Shown here: positions 1 to 8,222 of the stretch, piece after piece
Layout: each line of letters opens with the position of its first letter
How positions within the stretch are numbered: the first letter of the stretch is position 1
NCBI GenBank assembly: GCA_963715815.1
Contig: OY970278.1
Coordinates: 2,790,001 to 2,854,000 of the forward strand
Source of the DNA: JAFAMS01 sp963715815
GTDB lineage: Bacteria; Vulcanimicrobiota; Vulcanimicrobiia; Vulcanimicrobiales; Vulcanimicrobiaceae
DNA length: 64,000 nt
Reading direction: 5' to 3'
Translations under genes and position numbers: made by a program
Notes under the pieces: generated by a model
Told to the model about the DNA's origin: nothing
The model's database searches: none
What the model saw: the letters and a program-made list of their open reading frames with translations, nothing else

Positions 1-1089
1 AAAGGTGGCGATCCGCGACTATGGATGTTATTCGGGCTTGTTGCCGGACTCTCGATCGAGAGCAAATACAGCGTACTCTTCCTGCTCGCTGCGTTCATCG
101 CCGGACTATTGCTCACACCGCAGCGCCGCGTCCTCGCCAACGTTTGGGTCGGAGCCGGCGCGTGCATCGCGCTCCTCATCGCCCTGCCGGCGTTCCTCTG
201 GCAAGCACACTACGGTTTTCCGATGTGGGAATTGCTCGAGAGCGGACAGCACGGCAAGAACATCAATGTGAGTCCGGGGCTCTATCTCGTTCAGCAGCTC
301 CTGATCACAAATCTGTTTCTCGCGCCGGTTTGGATCATAGGATTGTTTTGGCTCTTCCGCGATGCGCCCAATCGTTTTCTGGGCTACGCGTACGTCGTGC
401 TCATTCTCGAAATGATCGTCTTTCATGGAAAGCACTACTATCCAGCCAATATCTATCCGATCTTGATTGCGGCCGGCGCGACGCAAATCGCGCGTTGGAC
501 GACGGCGCGGCGCGCCGTTCGCTTTGCAATCGTTACGTATGCAGCGATCTTTGGAATCATCTTCGTTCCGTTTGCGCTGCCGATACTTCCGGAGAAAATC
601 TTCTTATCGTACCAAGCTCACATCGTGGGCGCTATGCGCATCACAAAAGGGGTATTGGCTACCGAGCACGGCCGCGAGGCGTCGCCGTTGCCCGGAGATT
701 GGGCCGACATGCACGGCTGGCCCCAATTTGCCCAAACTATCAAGAGCGTCTATGATTCGCTGCCGCCCGCGGAGCGGGCACAAGCCGTGGTCGTCGCCAG
801 CAACTACGGCGAAGCCGCGGCGATCGAATTTTTCACGCCCGACGTCCCGGTCATTAGCGGGCACAATCAGTTCTGGCTTTGGGGAACGCGCGGTTACAGC
901 GGAAATGTGATCATCGATGTCCCCGGAGACTGCGGCGCAGACGCGCATCTCTACAAGAGCGCACAGCTTGTCACACGCTTCAATGCTCCGTACACGATCG
1001 GCTGGGAGACTGATATCCCCGTCATGGTCTGTCGTGGAATTCGCGTGCCGCTCTCGACCCTTTGGCCTAAACTGAAGCACTACATCTGA
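1..1089 (+). CDS. GT39/ArnT-like membrane glycosyltransferase, C-terminal part (5' end outside window)
   Basis: The reading frame is open from base 1 and ends at TGA 1087-1089, so 362 residues of the C-terminal part are visible. The first residues run GGDPRLWMLFG and then GLSIESKYS, the spacing seen in dolichyl-phosphate-mannose/ArnT-type (GT39/PF13231) enzymes, which move a lipid-linked sugar to a substrate on the outer face of the inner membrane. Several hydrophobic segments follow (roughly residues 8-35, 48-66, 98-115, 120-140, 175-195), then a soluble C-terminal domain of about 150 residues. The catalytic acidic loop near the N-terminus lies outside the window, so activity cannot be judged. 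Its stop overlaps the proposed start of the EamA gene (CTGA), so the two are probably one operon. Confidence 0.75.
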   Translation, partial: KGGDPRLWMLFGLVAGLSIESKYSVLFLLAAFIAGLLLTPQRRVLANVWVGAGACIALLIALPAFLWQAHYGFPMWELLESGQHGKNINVSPGLYLVQQLLITNLFLAPVWIIGLFWLFRDAPNRFLGYAYVVLILEMIVFHGKHYYPANIYPILIAAGATQIARWTTARRAVRFAIVTYAAIFGIIFVPFALPILPEKIFLSYQAHIVGAMRITKGVLATEHGREASPLPGDWADMHGWPQFAQTIKSVYDSLPPAERAQAVVVASNYGEAAAIEFFTPDVPVISGHNQFWLWGTRGYSGNVIIDVPGDCGADAHLYKSAQLVTRFNAPYTIGWETDIPVMVCRGIRVPLSTLWPKLKHYI

Positions 1090-1943
1090 ACTCGCTCGCT
1101 CTCGGACTCGTTCTCACCGCCGCGGTCCTCCACGCAAGTTGGAATCTGCTCGCAAAACGCGCCAGCGCAGGTTCGCCGTTCATCTGGCTGACGTTTGCGA
1201 TCTCAACAACGTTTTATGCGCCGATTGCGATCGCAGTATGGTGGCTTTTCCCGCGACCGATCACGCTTCTCGGCTTCGCCTTCATCGTAGGGAACGGCGC
1301 ATTACATCTCTTCTATTTCGTCGTGCTGCAGCGTGGTTATCGATCCGGTGACCTGTCCGTCGTGTATCCTTTGGCGCGCGGTACGGGACCGCTGCTCTCT
1401 TCGCTCGCCGCAATCGTCTTCTTCGGGGAGCGCCCGACGCCGGTTGCAGCCGCCGGGATTGCGATCATTATTGCCGGCGTTTTTCTTGCCAGCTTCCGCG
1501 GCATGAACACGGCGCATGCGCGCGCCTCCGTTTTCTATGGCGTGGCAACCGGCGTATCAATCGCGATATACACGCTTTGGGACAAGCACGCGATGACTGC
1601 GCTTGCGCTCTCGCCGATCGTATACGACTGGGGAGGCAATCTCGTGCGATTTGTATTGATGTCGCCTGTCGCGGTACGTCGATGGGACGAAGTTCGCGCC
1701 GCATATCGCCAGCATCTGTTCGAAGCGGCGGGAATCGCCGTGCTTTCGCCGCTTGCCTATCTGCTCGTCTTGTGGGCTTTGACGTGGACCCCGGTTATCT
1801 ACGTCGCACCCGCACGCGAGCTCAGCATCATGTTCGGGACGTTCTTCGGAATTGTGCTTTTCAAAGAACGTGACCGCGCGCACCTACGGTTGATCGCGGC
1901 GGCGCTCATGTTGGCGGGAATAGTTGCGCTTGCTCACGGGTAA
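1086..1943 (+). CDS. EamA/DMT-family transporter
   Basis: About 285 residues, the usual size for the drug/metabolite transporter superfamily, with ten expected hydrophobic segments in two EamA halves. The N-terminus LVLTAAVLHASWNLLAKRA and the segment SGDLSVVYPLARGTGPL are typical of the family. A distant in-frame ATG/GTG-type start at 1323 would remove the first 79 residues, including conserved helix 1, so the best start is CTG at 1086. That CTG overlaps the TGA of the upstream gene (CTGA). No clear Shine-Dalgarno is visible, which fits translational coupling. The substrate cannot be predicted; family members export amino acids and other metabolites. Confidence 0.85.
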   Translation: MNSLALGLVLTAAVLHASWNLLAKRASAGSPFIWLTFAISTTFYAPIAIAVWWLFPRPITLLGFAFIVGNGALHLFYFVVLQRGYRSGDLSVVYPLARGTGPLLSSLAAIVFFGERPTPVAAAGIAIIIAGVFLASFRGMNTAHARASVFYGVATGVSIAIYTLWDKHAMTALALSPIVYDWGGNLVRFVLMSPVAVRRWDEVRAAYRQHLFEAAGIAVLSPLAYLLVLWALTWTPVIYVAPARELSIMFGTFFGIVLFKERDRAHLRLIAAALMLAGIVALAHG

Positions 1944-2012
1944 CCTGTGCGAGGCGTCACGGGGTCTCGTCGTCGGGCAACAGCGAACCATCAAAGTACG
2001 GGTGTAGCAGTT

Positions 2013-2453
2013 ATGGTCCCACAACCTCTCAACATACGTTTTCCGTGCACACCGCGACATGCGACGCGCGCGCGGCAAGCGTTCAGAGTCTATCTCGCAC
2101 TACTCCATCTCGACCCGCGCACCGAATCCGACCTTGAAAGCGCAATCGGCGAAGCGATTGCCAACGTAGTCGAACACGGATTTGCCCAAGAGACCTTTTT
2201 CGAGCTGCGTTGCCGGCTCGAGTCGCCGTTGCTGCAGATCGAGATCCAGAATCACTCGCACGGGCCCGAAAGCGCAAGAAAGCTCGGGCGTCCGCTCGAT
2301 TCGCGCGACATGGGTATTGGTATCATGCGAGCGCTCGTCGATGACGTCGAGCTGCTCGAAGATGGCCGGTTGATCCGGCTACAAAAGAAAATTCGTGCGG
2401 CTAATCGTCGCCGGGTGGGCAAAAGCGCCGCAACGCCTGCACCGAGGGGATGA
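2013..2453 (+). CDS. RsbW-like anti-sigma/histidine-kinase-type ATPase domain protein
   Basis: 146 residues from ATG 2013. It shows the N-box of GHKL ATPases (ESAIGEAIANVVEHGF) and a G1-type motif (DMGIGIMRALVDDVEL), the arrangement of stand-alone RsbW/SpoIIAB-like serine kinases that bind a sigma factor or an anti-sigma antagonist. No histidine-phosphotransfer or sensor domain is present. A longer frame back to 1947 exists, but the extra residues are arginine-rich and unlike the family. No antagonist (STAS) or phosphatase partner is adjacent, so its target is unknown. The last 53 bases overlap the 3' end of the convergent Dyp peroxidase gene. Confidence 0.75.
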   Translation: MVPQPLNIRFPCTPRHATRARQAFRVYLALLHLDPRTESDLESAIGEAIANVVEHGFAQETFFELRCRLESPLLQIEIQNHSHGPESARKLGRPLDSRDMGIGIMRALVDDVELLEDGRLIRLQKKIRAANRRRVGKSAATPAPRG

Positions 2454-3306
2454 AATAATACGCCCCCGTGAGGGCGTCCGTATAAAGCGTTAGCGCATCG
2501 CGCGGACCGCCGATCCCGGCCATCTGCTCGAGCATCCGTTGCAACGGCATTTGCTGCGCGCAAAACCCGATGAACAGCGTTCCGTGATCCGAGACGGTCC
2601 CATACGGTACGTTGCGGCGAAATATCTTGAGCTCTTTGCCGTCGACGTCGAGCGTCGTGCGCGAAACGTGCGAATCCGGCGGCATCTTCTTCTCGTCGAA
2701 CTCGATACTGTCGGGTTTGGTGCGTCCGATAACGGCCTCTTGTTTCTTTTCCGGTAAATCACTGAACGCGTTCTCTCGATGTTGCCACATCTGAAAGAGA
2801 AGAACGCTGCCGCCTGCGCCGGGTCCGTCGCCGATAACGACGATTTCGGGCGCGGCGTCGAGCGTCGGATTTTCCGTTCCGTCTTCGAAGCCGGTTAGAT
2901 CGCGATTGTGACGGTACGACCAGCCGCGGACTTCACGTGTTAGCCCCGCGTGCTGTGCGATCGAGGTCACCGCTTCTTTCCCCATGTCAAAGACGATGTC
3001 GTAGCTTGCGGCCGAGAACCACGCCCAAATGTCGGCCTGAGTCGCCGGCATGCTGTAGCCTTGGACGCCGCGGATCGGTTCGAAATCGCGCACGTCTTTT
3101 GCGGCATCGTTCGGCGCGATCTTGCTCCACAGCGACGGCCGGAACCCGATCACTCGATTCGCGCCGCCGACGGTCGAGCGCGGTTCGCGTACGCCGATGA
3201 GCGCCGCAGCTGCCGCAGCGGCATCCGCTCCCGGCCGCAAGGTGAATTCGAAGAATCCGTGCGCTGCGTCTCCCAACGCAAAAATTCCGGTTTGCGCAGT
3301 CTCCAT
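2401..3306 (-). CDS. Dyp-type heme peroxidase
   Basis: 301 residues, the normal size of a compact Dyp peroxidase (YfeX-like class). The family signature GFEDGT is at residues 139-144 and supplies the catalytic Asp (about 142). H213 in PPDSHVSRTT is the likely proximal heme ligand, and the distal Arg sits in FRRNVPYG (about 230). It would oxidise dyes or phenolics with H2O2, or act on heme compounds. No Tat or Sec signal and no encapsulin targeting tail are evident, so it is probably cytoplasmic. It is convergent with, and overlaps, the RsbW-like gene, and is followed upstream by an amidohydrolase on the same strand. Confidence 0.92.
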   Translation of the reverse strand: METAQTGIFALGDAAHGFFEFTLRPGADAAAAAAALIGVREPRSTVGGANRVIGFRPSLWSKIAPNDAAKDVRDFEPIRGVQGYSMPATQADIWAWFSAASYDIVFDMGKEAVTSIAQHAGLTREVRGWSYRHNRDLTGFEDGTENPTLDAAPEIVVIGDGPGAGGSVLLFQMWQHRENAFSDLPEKKQEAVIGRTKPDSIEFDEKKMPPDSHVSRTTLDVDGKELKIFRRNVPYGTVSDHGTLFIGFCAQQMPLQRMLEQMAGIGGPRDALTLYTDALTGAYYFIPSVQALRRFCPPGDD

Positions 3307-3316
3307 TGGCGCGAGC

Positions 3317-5044
3317 TTACCGCTCGAAGACTACCTGTCCTCCGATGATAGTCATCCTGACATTCACTTGATTCAACTGGGCAGGTTCGATTGTCAATGG
3401 ATCGCGATCGAGAACGACGACATCGCCGAACTTTCCCGTCTCGAGCGTTCCTTTTTTCTTTTCTTCGAACGATAGATACGCGGCGTTGGCCGTGTAGCCT
3501 CGCAGCGCGTTGTCGACATCTATACGCTGCTCTGGTCCAAGTTCTGCGCCGCCGCTCGTCACGCGATTGACCGCCGCCCAAATGCCTTCGAGCGGCATCA
3601 CCGGCGTAACCGGACAATCCGAGTGCAGAGCATAGCGAATTCCACGCCGGCGCGCGGACTCAAGCGGGCTGATCCGTTTCGCGCGTTCGGGTCCAAGGAA
3701 GATATCGCGATGTCGATCGCCCCAATAGTAGACGTGCTTGATGAAGAACGACACGTGAATGTCGTGCGCTGCGATCCGGTCGAGCTGGTCCTCTCGTCCG
3801 GTCTGGCAGTGCTCGATTCGATAACGCTGTCCGCCCGGCGTTCGTTCGTACGCCGCGATGACGGCCTGAATTGCCGCGTCGCCGTTGGCGTGGATCGCGA
3901 CGTGCCAACCTGCATCGCGCAGGGCACGAATGCGTAGCGTTAGCTCCTCTTCGCTGTAGATTGGCAAGCCGCGCGTTGTCGGTTGACAATAGTACGGCTC
4001 CGAAAGTGCGCCGGTGATTCCCTGAATCGAACCGTCCGACCACATCTTAACGCCGCCGAGCCGGAGATGATCGTCGCCAATGCCGGCGACGGCGCGCACC
4101 ATCGGTCCGAGTTTCCCTTCGGCAAGCTCCGGCAGAATTTGCTCCGCCAAGAAGCCGTACACGCGTGGCCTGAAGATTCCCCGTTCCTTCGCGCGATGAT
4201 ACGCGCCGATGGCCTGCGTACCGCCGTGCAAACCGATTCCGAGATCGTGCGCGGTGGTAACACCGGCCTTGACGTACTCTTCACTCGCGGCTTGCAGGCT
4301 CGCCAGCATCTCGTCCTCGCTGAACACAGGCAGATGCTCGGAGACCAGCATCTGCGCGGCGCTCTCCGCGAGGACGCCATTCGGAACGCCCGATTCGTCG
4401 CGATAGATAATGCCCCCGGGAGGGTCCGGCGTTTCTCTCGTGATACCCGCAATGGCGAGCGCAGCGGTATTCGCGACGCTGAAGTGACCGGTCACGTGCG
4501 TCATGTAGACAGGATGATTAGGCGAGACGCGATCGAGATCGGCACGGTTCGGGTGACGCTTCTCGCGGAGCGACGTATCGTCGTACCGTTCAGCCCGGAT
4601 CCATACGCCTTTGGGCGTCAACCGAACGCGTTCTTCGATGCGCTGGACGATCTCGTCGATCGTTTCATTCGGCGGCGTGCTCGCGTCGACCGCGATCTTC
4701 GCTGCGTAGCCGTAGTGCATCGGGTGATTGTGCGTCTCGATGAACCCCGGCAGCGCCGTCTTGCCGGCCAAATCGACGCAGCGCGTGGTACTTCCGCACA
4801 AGCGCAGCATGTCGTGACTCGTTCCAAGCGCGACGATGCGTCCGTCCCGAATTGCAAGAGCTTCCAAGCGCGTCTTCTCGGCCATCGTCAAGATGTTGCC
4901 GTTGTAGAGGATCAAATCCGCGGCGACGCTCGGTTCAGCCGATCTTTCGATTTGCAGTGACGTCTTCAAAGGGCGGCTCAACTTCGGTGCGGAACGACGA
5001 TCTCCCACAAAACGCGATCTCGGAGGATGATGATGCGGAATCAC
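3317..5044 (-). CDS. YtcJ-type metal-dependent amidohydrolase
   Basis: Amidohydrolase family 3 protein (YtcJ/imidazolonepropionase-like fold) of up to 575 residues. The N-terminal part shows ADLILYNGNILTM and then the metal-binding HxH in GFIETHNHPMHYG. Other family segments are VKMWSDGSIQG, HANGDAAIQ, RIEHCQ and ALHSDCPVTP. The start is uncertain: the ATG at 5044 lies inside the divergent binding-protein gene (starts 5027), while GTG and TTG codons a few dozen codons in could be the true start. No signal peptide is seen. The substrate is unknown. Together with the related gene at 8223 and the ABC importer between them it suggests scavenging of a small amide- or carbamate-containing compound. 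Confidence 0.88.
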   Translation of the reverse strand: MIPHHHPPRSRFVGDRRSAPKLSRPLKTSLQIERSAEPSVAADLILYNGNILTMAEKTRLEALAIRDGRIVALGTSHDMLRLCGSTTRCVDLAGKTALPGFIETHNHPMHYGYAAKIAVDASTPPNETIDEIVQRIEERVRLTPKGVWIRAERYDDTSLREKRHPNRADLDRVSPNHPVYMTHVTGHFSVANTAALAIAGITRETPDPPGGIIYRDESGVPNGVLAESAAQMLVSEHLPVFSEDEMLASLQAASEEYVKAGVTTAHDLGIGLHGGTQAIGAYHRAKERGIFRPRVYGFLAEQILPELAEGKLGPMVRAVAGIGDDHLRLGGVKMWSDGSIQGITGALSEPYYCQPTTRGLPIYSEEELTLRIRALRDAGWHVAIHANGDAAIQAVIAAYERTPGGQRYRIEHCQTGREDQLDRIAAHDIHVSFFIKHVYYWGDRHRDIFLGPERAKRISPLESARRRGIRYALHSDCPVTPVMPLEGIWAAVNRVTSGGAELGPEQRIDVDNALRGYTANAAYLSFEEKKKGTLETGKFGDVVVLDRDPLTIEPAQLNQVNVRMTIIGGQVVFER

Positions 5045-6070
5045 TCTCGTCGAGAGGTATTACAACTCGCAGGCGCCGCTGCAGGTGCGGCAGTTTTCGG
5101 CGCCGCGACTAATACGTCACGAGCGGCCAGTATGAACGTTCGGATCGGGTGGCAGCCGACGTTGAATGCGGCACGCTACTTCGTCGCGCAACACGAGGGA
5201 TTCTTCACCTCGAACGGCCTGAACGTCGAACCGATCAAATTCACGGCAGGCCCGGCCTATTTTTCCGCGTTTCTCTCGAAGAGCATCGATGTTGGATTCA
5301 TGGGCACGCCGCCCGCGGTCATCGGCATCGCGCAAGGCGTTCCCATGCAAATCTTCGCGGTCGAGAATTATGCTCCAGGATCGGAAGCACTCGTGGTACG
5401 CAAAGAGAGCGGCATCAATTCGCTCAAGGATCTGAAGGGCAAGAAGATCGCGACCAAGCGCGGCAGCTCCGGCGACTACGCGCTGCAAAGCGCATTGAAA
5501 AAAGTCGGCCTAACGCTCTCCGACATCACGTTTCTCGATGTCGACGTTTCGGCATTGATCCCGGCCTTTACGCGCGGCGACATCGACGGCGGATGGTATT
5601 GGGAACCGTGGCAAGGCGAGATGATCGCAGCAGGTGGAAAACAGATCGCGACCGACGGCGAGATCGGAATTGCGGGCGGAATCGTGTGGGTTGCACAGAG
5701 CGATTGGCTCGCCCAGAACGGCGAGATCGTGGAACGCCTGCTCAAGGCCGTCGACCAAGCAACGGCCGTGATCAACAAAGATCCGCAAAAAGCCGCGAGC
5801 TACATCGTCGCCGACATGGGCGTGACGCAAGAGCTCGCGTTGCGCGTGCTTACGAAAGAAGCTACCTGGCCGACGATGAAGCAGAGTTGGGAGCCCGGCT
5901 ATCCGCTTTCGATCAATCCGGCGGCGATGCGTAGCGACAAGGGATTAATCGACGCGCTTTCGCGGCAAGCCGAATTTCAAAAGAGCCAAGGCACGTTGAA
6001 AACATCTCCTGATTTTGGGAAGGCGATCGAAACGAAGTACGTCGCCCAGTATATTGGCGCAAAGGCCTAG
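5027..6070 (+). CDS. ABC transporter periplasmic binding protein, NMT1/SsuA/TauA type, Tat signal
   Basis: 347 residues. The N-terminus has a twin-arginine signal (SRREVLQLAGAAAGAAVFG) and a cleavage region near residue 35. The mature part is an NMT1/OMPS-like binding protein: RIGWQPTLNAARYFVAQHEG, SIDVGFMGTPPAVIG, NSLKDLKGKKIATKRGSSG and the aromatic YWEPWQ. Family ligands are sulfonates, taurine, nitrate or pyrimidines, and the exact ligand here is not deducible. Three ATG codons at 5027, 5030 and 5033 are possible starts. It heads a plus-strand ABC operon with permease (6074) and ATPase (6835). Confidence 0.9.
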   Translation: MMMRNHSRREVLQLAGAAAGAAVFGAATNTSRAASMNVRIGWQPTLNAARYFVAQHEGFFTSNGLNVEPIKFTAGPAYFSAFLSKSIDVGFMGTPPAVIGIAQGVPMQIFAVENYAPGSEALVVRKESGINSLKDLKGKKIATKRGSSGDYALQSALKKVGLTLSDITFLDVDVSALIPAFTRGDIDGGWYWEPWQGEMIAAGGKQIATDGEIGIAGGIVWVAQSDWLAQNGEIVERLLKAVDQATAVINKDPQKAASYIVADMGVTQELALRVLTKEATWPTMKQSWEPGYPLSINPAAMRSDKGLIDALSRQAEFQKSQGTLKTSPDFGKAIETKYVAQYIGAKA

Positions 6071-6073
6071 ACG

Positions 6074-6838
6074 CTGAAGTTCCGCGCGATCAGCATCGCG
6101 AGCGTTCTCGCGGTGCTCCTTTTTTGGGAGCTGCTGACCGACGGAACGCACACGATCTCGACGAAGTTTCTCGCTTCGCCGCTCGGCATCGCGGAAGAAT
6201 TCGTCACGCTTCTACGGACAGGATACGTAGGCACACCGCTCTGGGAGGACTTCGCTGCCAGCCTCGGCCGTACGCTGACCGGCTACATTCTTTCCGCCGT
6301 TGTCGCAATACCGGTCGGACTGTGGATGGGTCTGAATCCGTACGTTCGCGCCGTGCTGAGTCCACTCTTCAATCTCTTACGGCCGGTTCCGGCCATCGCG
6401 CTCATCCCGGTAATGGTGCTCTGGTTCGGGATCGGCGAGACCTCGAAGATCTTCGTTATCTTTCTCGCGTCATTCTTGTATATCGTCCTGAATACGTCGT
6501 CGGGCGTCTCGACGATCCCTGAAGGTTTGATTCGCGCCGCAATCAATCTCGGTGCCAATCGCGCGCAGCTCTTTCGACACGTGATCTTCCCTGCCGCAAT
6601 GCCCTCGATCATGGCCGGAATGAAAACCGGCCTGGCCGTCAGCTGGGCCGTCGTCGTTGCGGCCGAGCTGATAGCCGCACAAAAAGGTCTCGGCTACCTG
6701 ATCGAGGACGCCGCGACGTTTTACCGCATCAAAGACGTCTACGTCGGCGTAATTTTGATCGGCGTAATCGGACTCTTCATGGGCATGTCGCTCGAAGCGA
6801 TCGAACGCCGCGCCATGCACTGGGCGGGCAAGTCGTGA
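6074..6838 (+). CDS. ABC transporter permease (SsuC/TauC/NrtB type)
   Basis: 254 residues if started at CTG 6074, with about six transmembrane helices. The EAA loop reads AAINLGANRAQLFRHVIFPA, typical of BPD_transp_1 permeases. The next in-frame conventional start, GTG 6113, would cut helix 1 in half (AISIASVLAVLLFWELLT). The CTG lies eight bases after AAAGG and four bases after the stop of the binding-protein gene, so I prefer it. The stop TGA overlaps the GTG of the ATPase gene (GTGA), indicating coupled translation. It forms the membrane channel of the importer. Confidence 0.88.
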   Translation: MKFRAISIASVLAVLLFWELLTDGTHTISTKFLASPLGIAEEFVTLLRTGYVGTPLWEDFAASLGRTLTGYILSAVVAIPVGLWMGLNPYVRAVLSPLFNLLRPVPAIALIPVMVLWFGIGETSKIFVIFLASFLYIVLNTSSGVSTIPEGLIRAAINLGANRAQLFRHVIFPAAMPSIMAGMKTGLAVSWAVVVAAELIAAQKGLGYLIEDAATFYRIKDVYVGVILIGVIGLFMGMSLEAIERRAMHWAGKS

Positions 6839-7608
6839 TCGAGATAGAGAAGCTCGAGAAGACGTTCCCCGGGCGGGGCGATCGCGCACCGACGATTGCA
6901 CTGACCGACATATCCTTTTCAGTCGCCGACGGCGAGATTTGCTGTCTGCTCGGACCTAGTGGCTGCGGGAAGAGCACGATCTTGAACATCCTCGCGGGGT
7001 TCGACACGTCGACGGGTGGACGCGCCACAGTCGGCGGCAAGCCGGTCGACAAACCGCATCCGAGCCGCGCGCTGGTTTTTCAGCAGCCGCAGCTCTTCCC
7101 CTGGCTCGATGTTTGGGAGAACGTGATGTTCGGGCCGCGTATGAGCGGCCTGAATCGCGACGAGGCGACCACACGTGCAAGCCGGCTGCTGAAAGCGACG
7201 GGTTTGTCCGAATTCAAACGGCATCGAGTCTACGAGCTCTCGGGCGGAATGCGACAGCGTGTCGCGATCGCGCGCGCGCTCATCAATCAGCCCGAAGTCC
7301 TTTTGATGGACGAGCCGTTCGGAGCACTAGATGCGCAAACACGCGCGACAATGCAGCAGCTTCTTCTCTCGATCTGGGAAGCTCTGAAGCCGACGATCAT
7401 CTTCGTCACACACGACGTCGACGAGGCGCTCTTCCTCGGCGATCAGGTCTGCGTAATGAGCGCGCGGCCGGGTCGTATTCGCGAGCGCCTGCGTGTCACG
7501 ATCCAGCGTCCCCGGACGCTCGAGGTAACGACCTCGGAGGAGTTCATCTCGCACAAGCGCTCGATTCTCGGCGTCATTCGCGCGGAGGTTGAAGCCTCGA
7601 GCCCTTAG
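6835..7608 (+). CDS. ABC transporter ATP-binding protein (SsuB/TauB type)
   Basis: 257 residues from GTG 6835. Complete ATPase motif set: Walker A GPSGCGKST, Q-loop LVFQQPQLFPWL, signature LSGGMRQR, Walker B VLLMDEPFGALDA and switch H in VTHDVDEA. This powers the importer formed with the genes at 5027 and 6074. The last 35 bases overlap the convergent hypothetical gene at 7574-8200. No other ATPase gene in the window could serve the ECF-like protein at 35028 or the SBP-permease fusion at 57946. Confidence 0.94.
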   Translation: MIEIEKLEKTFPGRGDRAPTIALTDISFSVADGEICCLLGPSGCGKSTILNILAGFDTSTGGRATVGGKPVDKPHPSRALVFQQPQLFPWLDVWENVMFGPRMSGLNRDEATTRASRLLKATGLSEFKRHRVYELSGGMRQRVAIARALINQPEVLLMDEPFGALDAQTRATMQQLLLSIWEALKPTIIFVTHDVDEALFLGDQVCVMSARPGRIRERLRVTIQRPRTLEVTTSEEFISHKRSILGVIRAEVEASSP

Positions 7609-8200
7609 GGTTCGGTCCACCGATTTGTGGCGCGTATCCGCAAAGAATTGCACGAGTACTCGAGGGTGGCGTTATCATGCGAGCATCGCCGGCATGCGGT
7701 CGCGCGCGAGCTTCGCCGTATCCATTTTTCGCAGACCATGGCATGAGCGCGTCCGCGAGCACGACGTGCGGTACCGCGTCGATCTCGATATACGCACCCA
7801 CGGGCAGCTCGCGCCACGGAAAAGCGTGCAGACGTTTTCTACGGTTCTCGAGCCGCTCATCGTGCAAGCGCGCATCGATCGGGTCCGCACGGGCTACTCC
7901 AAAAGCAGCGACAAAGCGGTTGTAGTCGTCGCGACGGCAGAGCGCGCAGGGTCGATGTCCGGCCGCAAGTGCCAATGCTTCATCGTAAAAAAACAACGCC
8001 GTCCAGCGTCCCGGAGCCCACTTCGGCGCAACCCAACCCTTATATTCGAGCGCGCACGTTATCCATCGCTTGGTAGCCCAGGGTCGTATGATGTCTTGTC
8101 CGCGGTGGATGCAACCGCGATTTCCCAGCCAGTTTCCCCGAAGCGGCGTGGCGATGACCTCGCCGTACGGCGTTACGCGATTTCTTTCAGGCATTTTCAA
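7574..8200 (-). CDS. Conserved protein of unknown function with a CxxC motif
   Basis: 208 residues with starts possible at 8200 or, two codons in, at 8194. The body has a recognisable conserved style (GNRGCIHRGQDI, RPWATKRWITCALEYKGW, HRPCALCRRDDYNRF, FPWRELPVGAYIEID), with a CALC pair that could bind metal. I recall similar proteins annotated only as hypothetical in actinobacteria and relatives, and I assign no function. There is no signal peptide and no membrane helix. It ends inside the ABC ATPase gene (35-base convergent overlap) and starts 22 bases from the divergent amidohydrolase start at 8223, so the two may share a promoter region. Confidence 0.7.
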   Translation of the reverse strand: MKMPERNRVTPYGEVIATPLRGNWLGNRGCIHRGQDIIRPWATKRWITCALEYKGWVAPKWAPGRWTALFFYDEALALAAGHRPCALCRRDDYNRFVAAFGVARADPIDARLHDERLENRRKRLHAFPWRELPVGAYIEIDAVPHVVLADALMPWSAKNGYGEARARPHAGDARMITPPSSTRAILCGYAPQIGGPNPKGSRLQPPRE

Positions 8201-8222
8201 CCCGGCCGGAGAAACGCCACAT

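Noticed and set aside
3983..4960. 325-residue plus-strand open frame
   Set aside because: Antisense to the amidohydrolase, with composition typical of a shadow in GC-rich DNA.
8070..8222. Longer N-terminus for the second amidohydrolase
   Set aside because: The extra 51 residues precede a clean Tat-like signal at ATG 8223 and are antisense to the upstream hypothetical gene.
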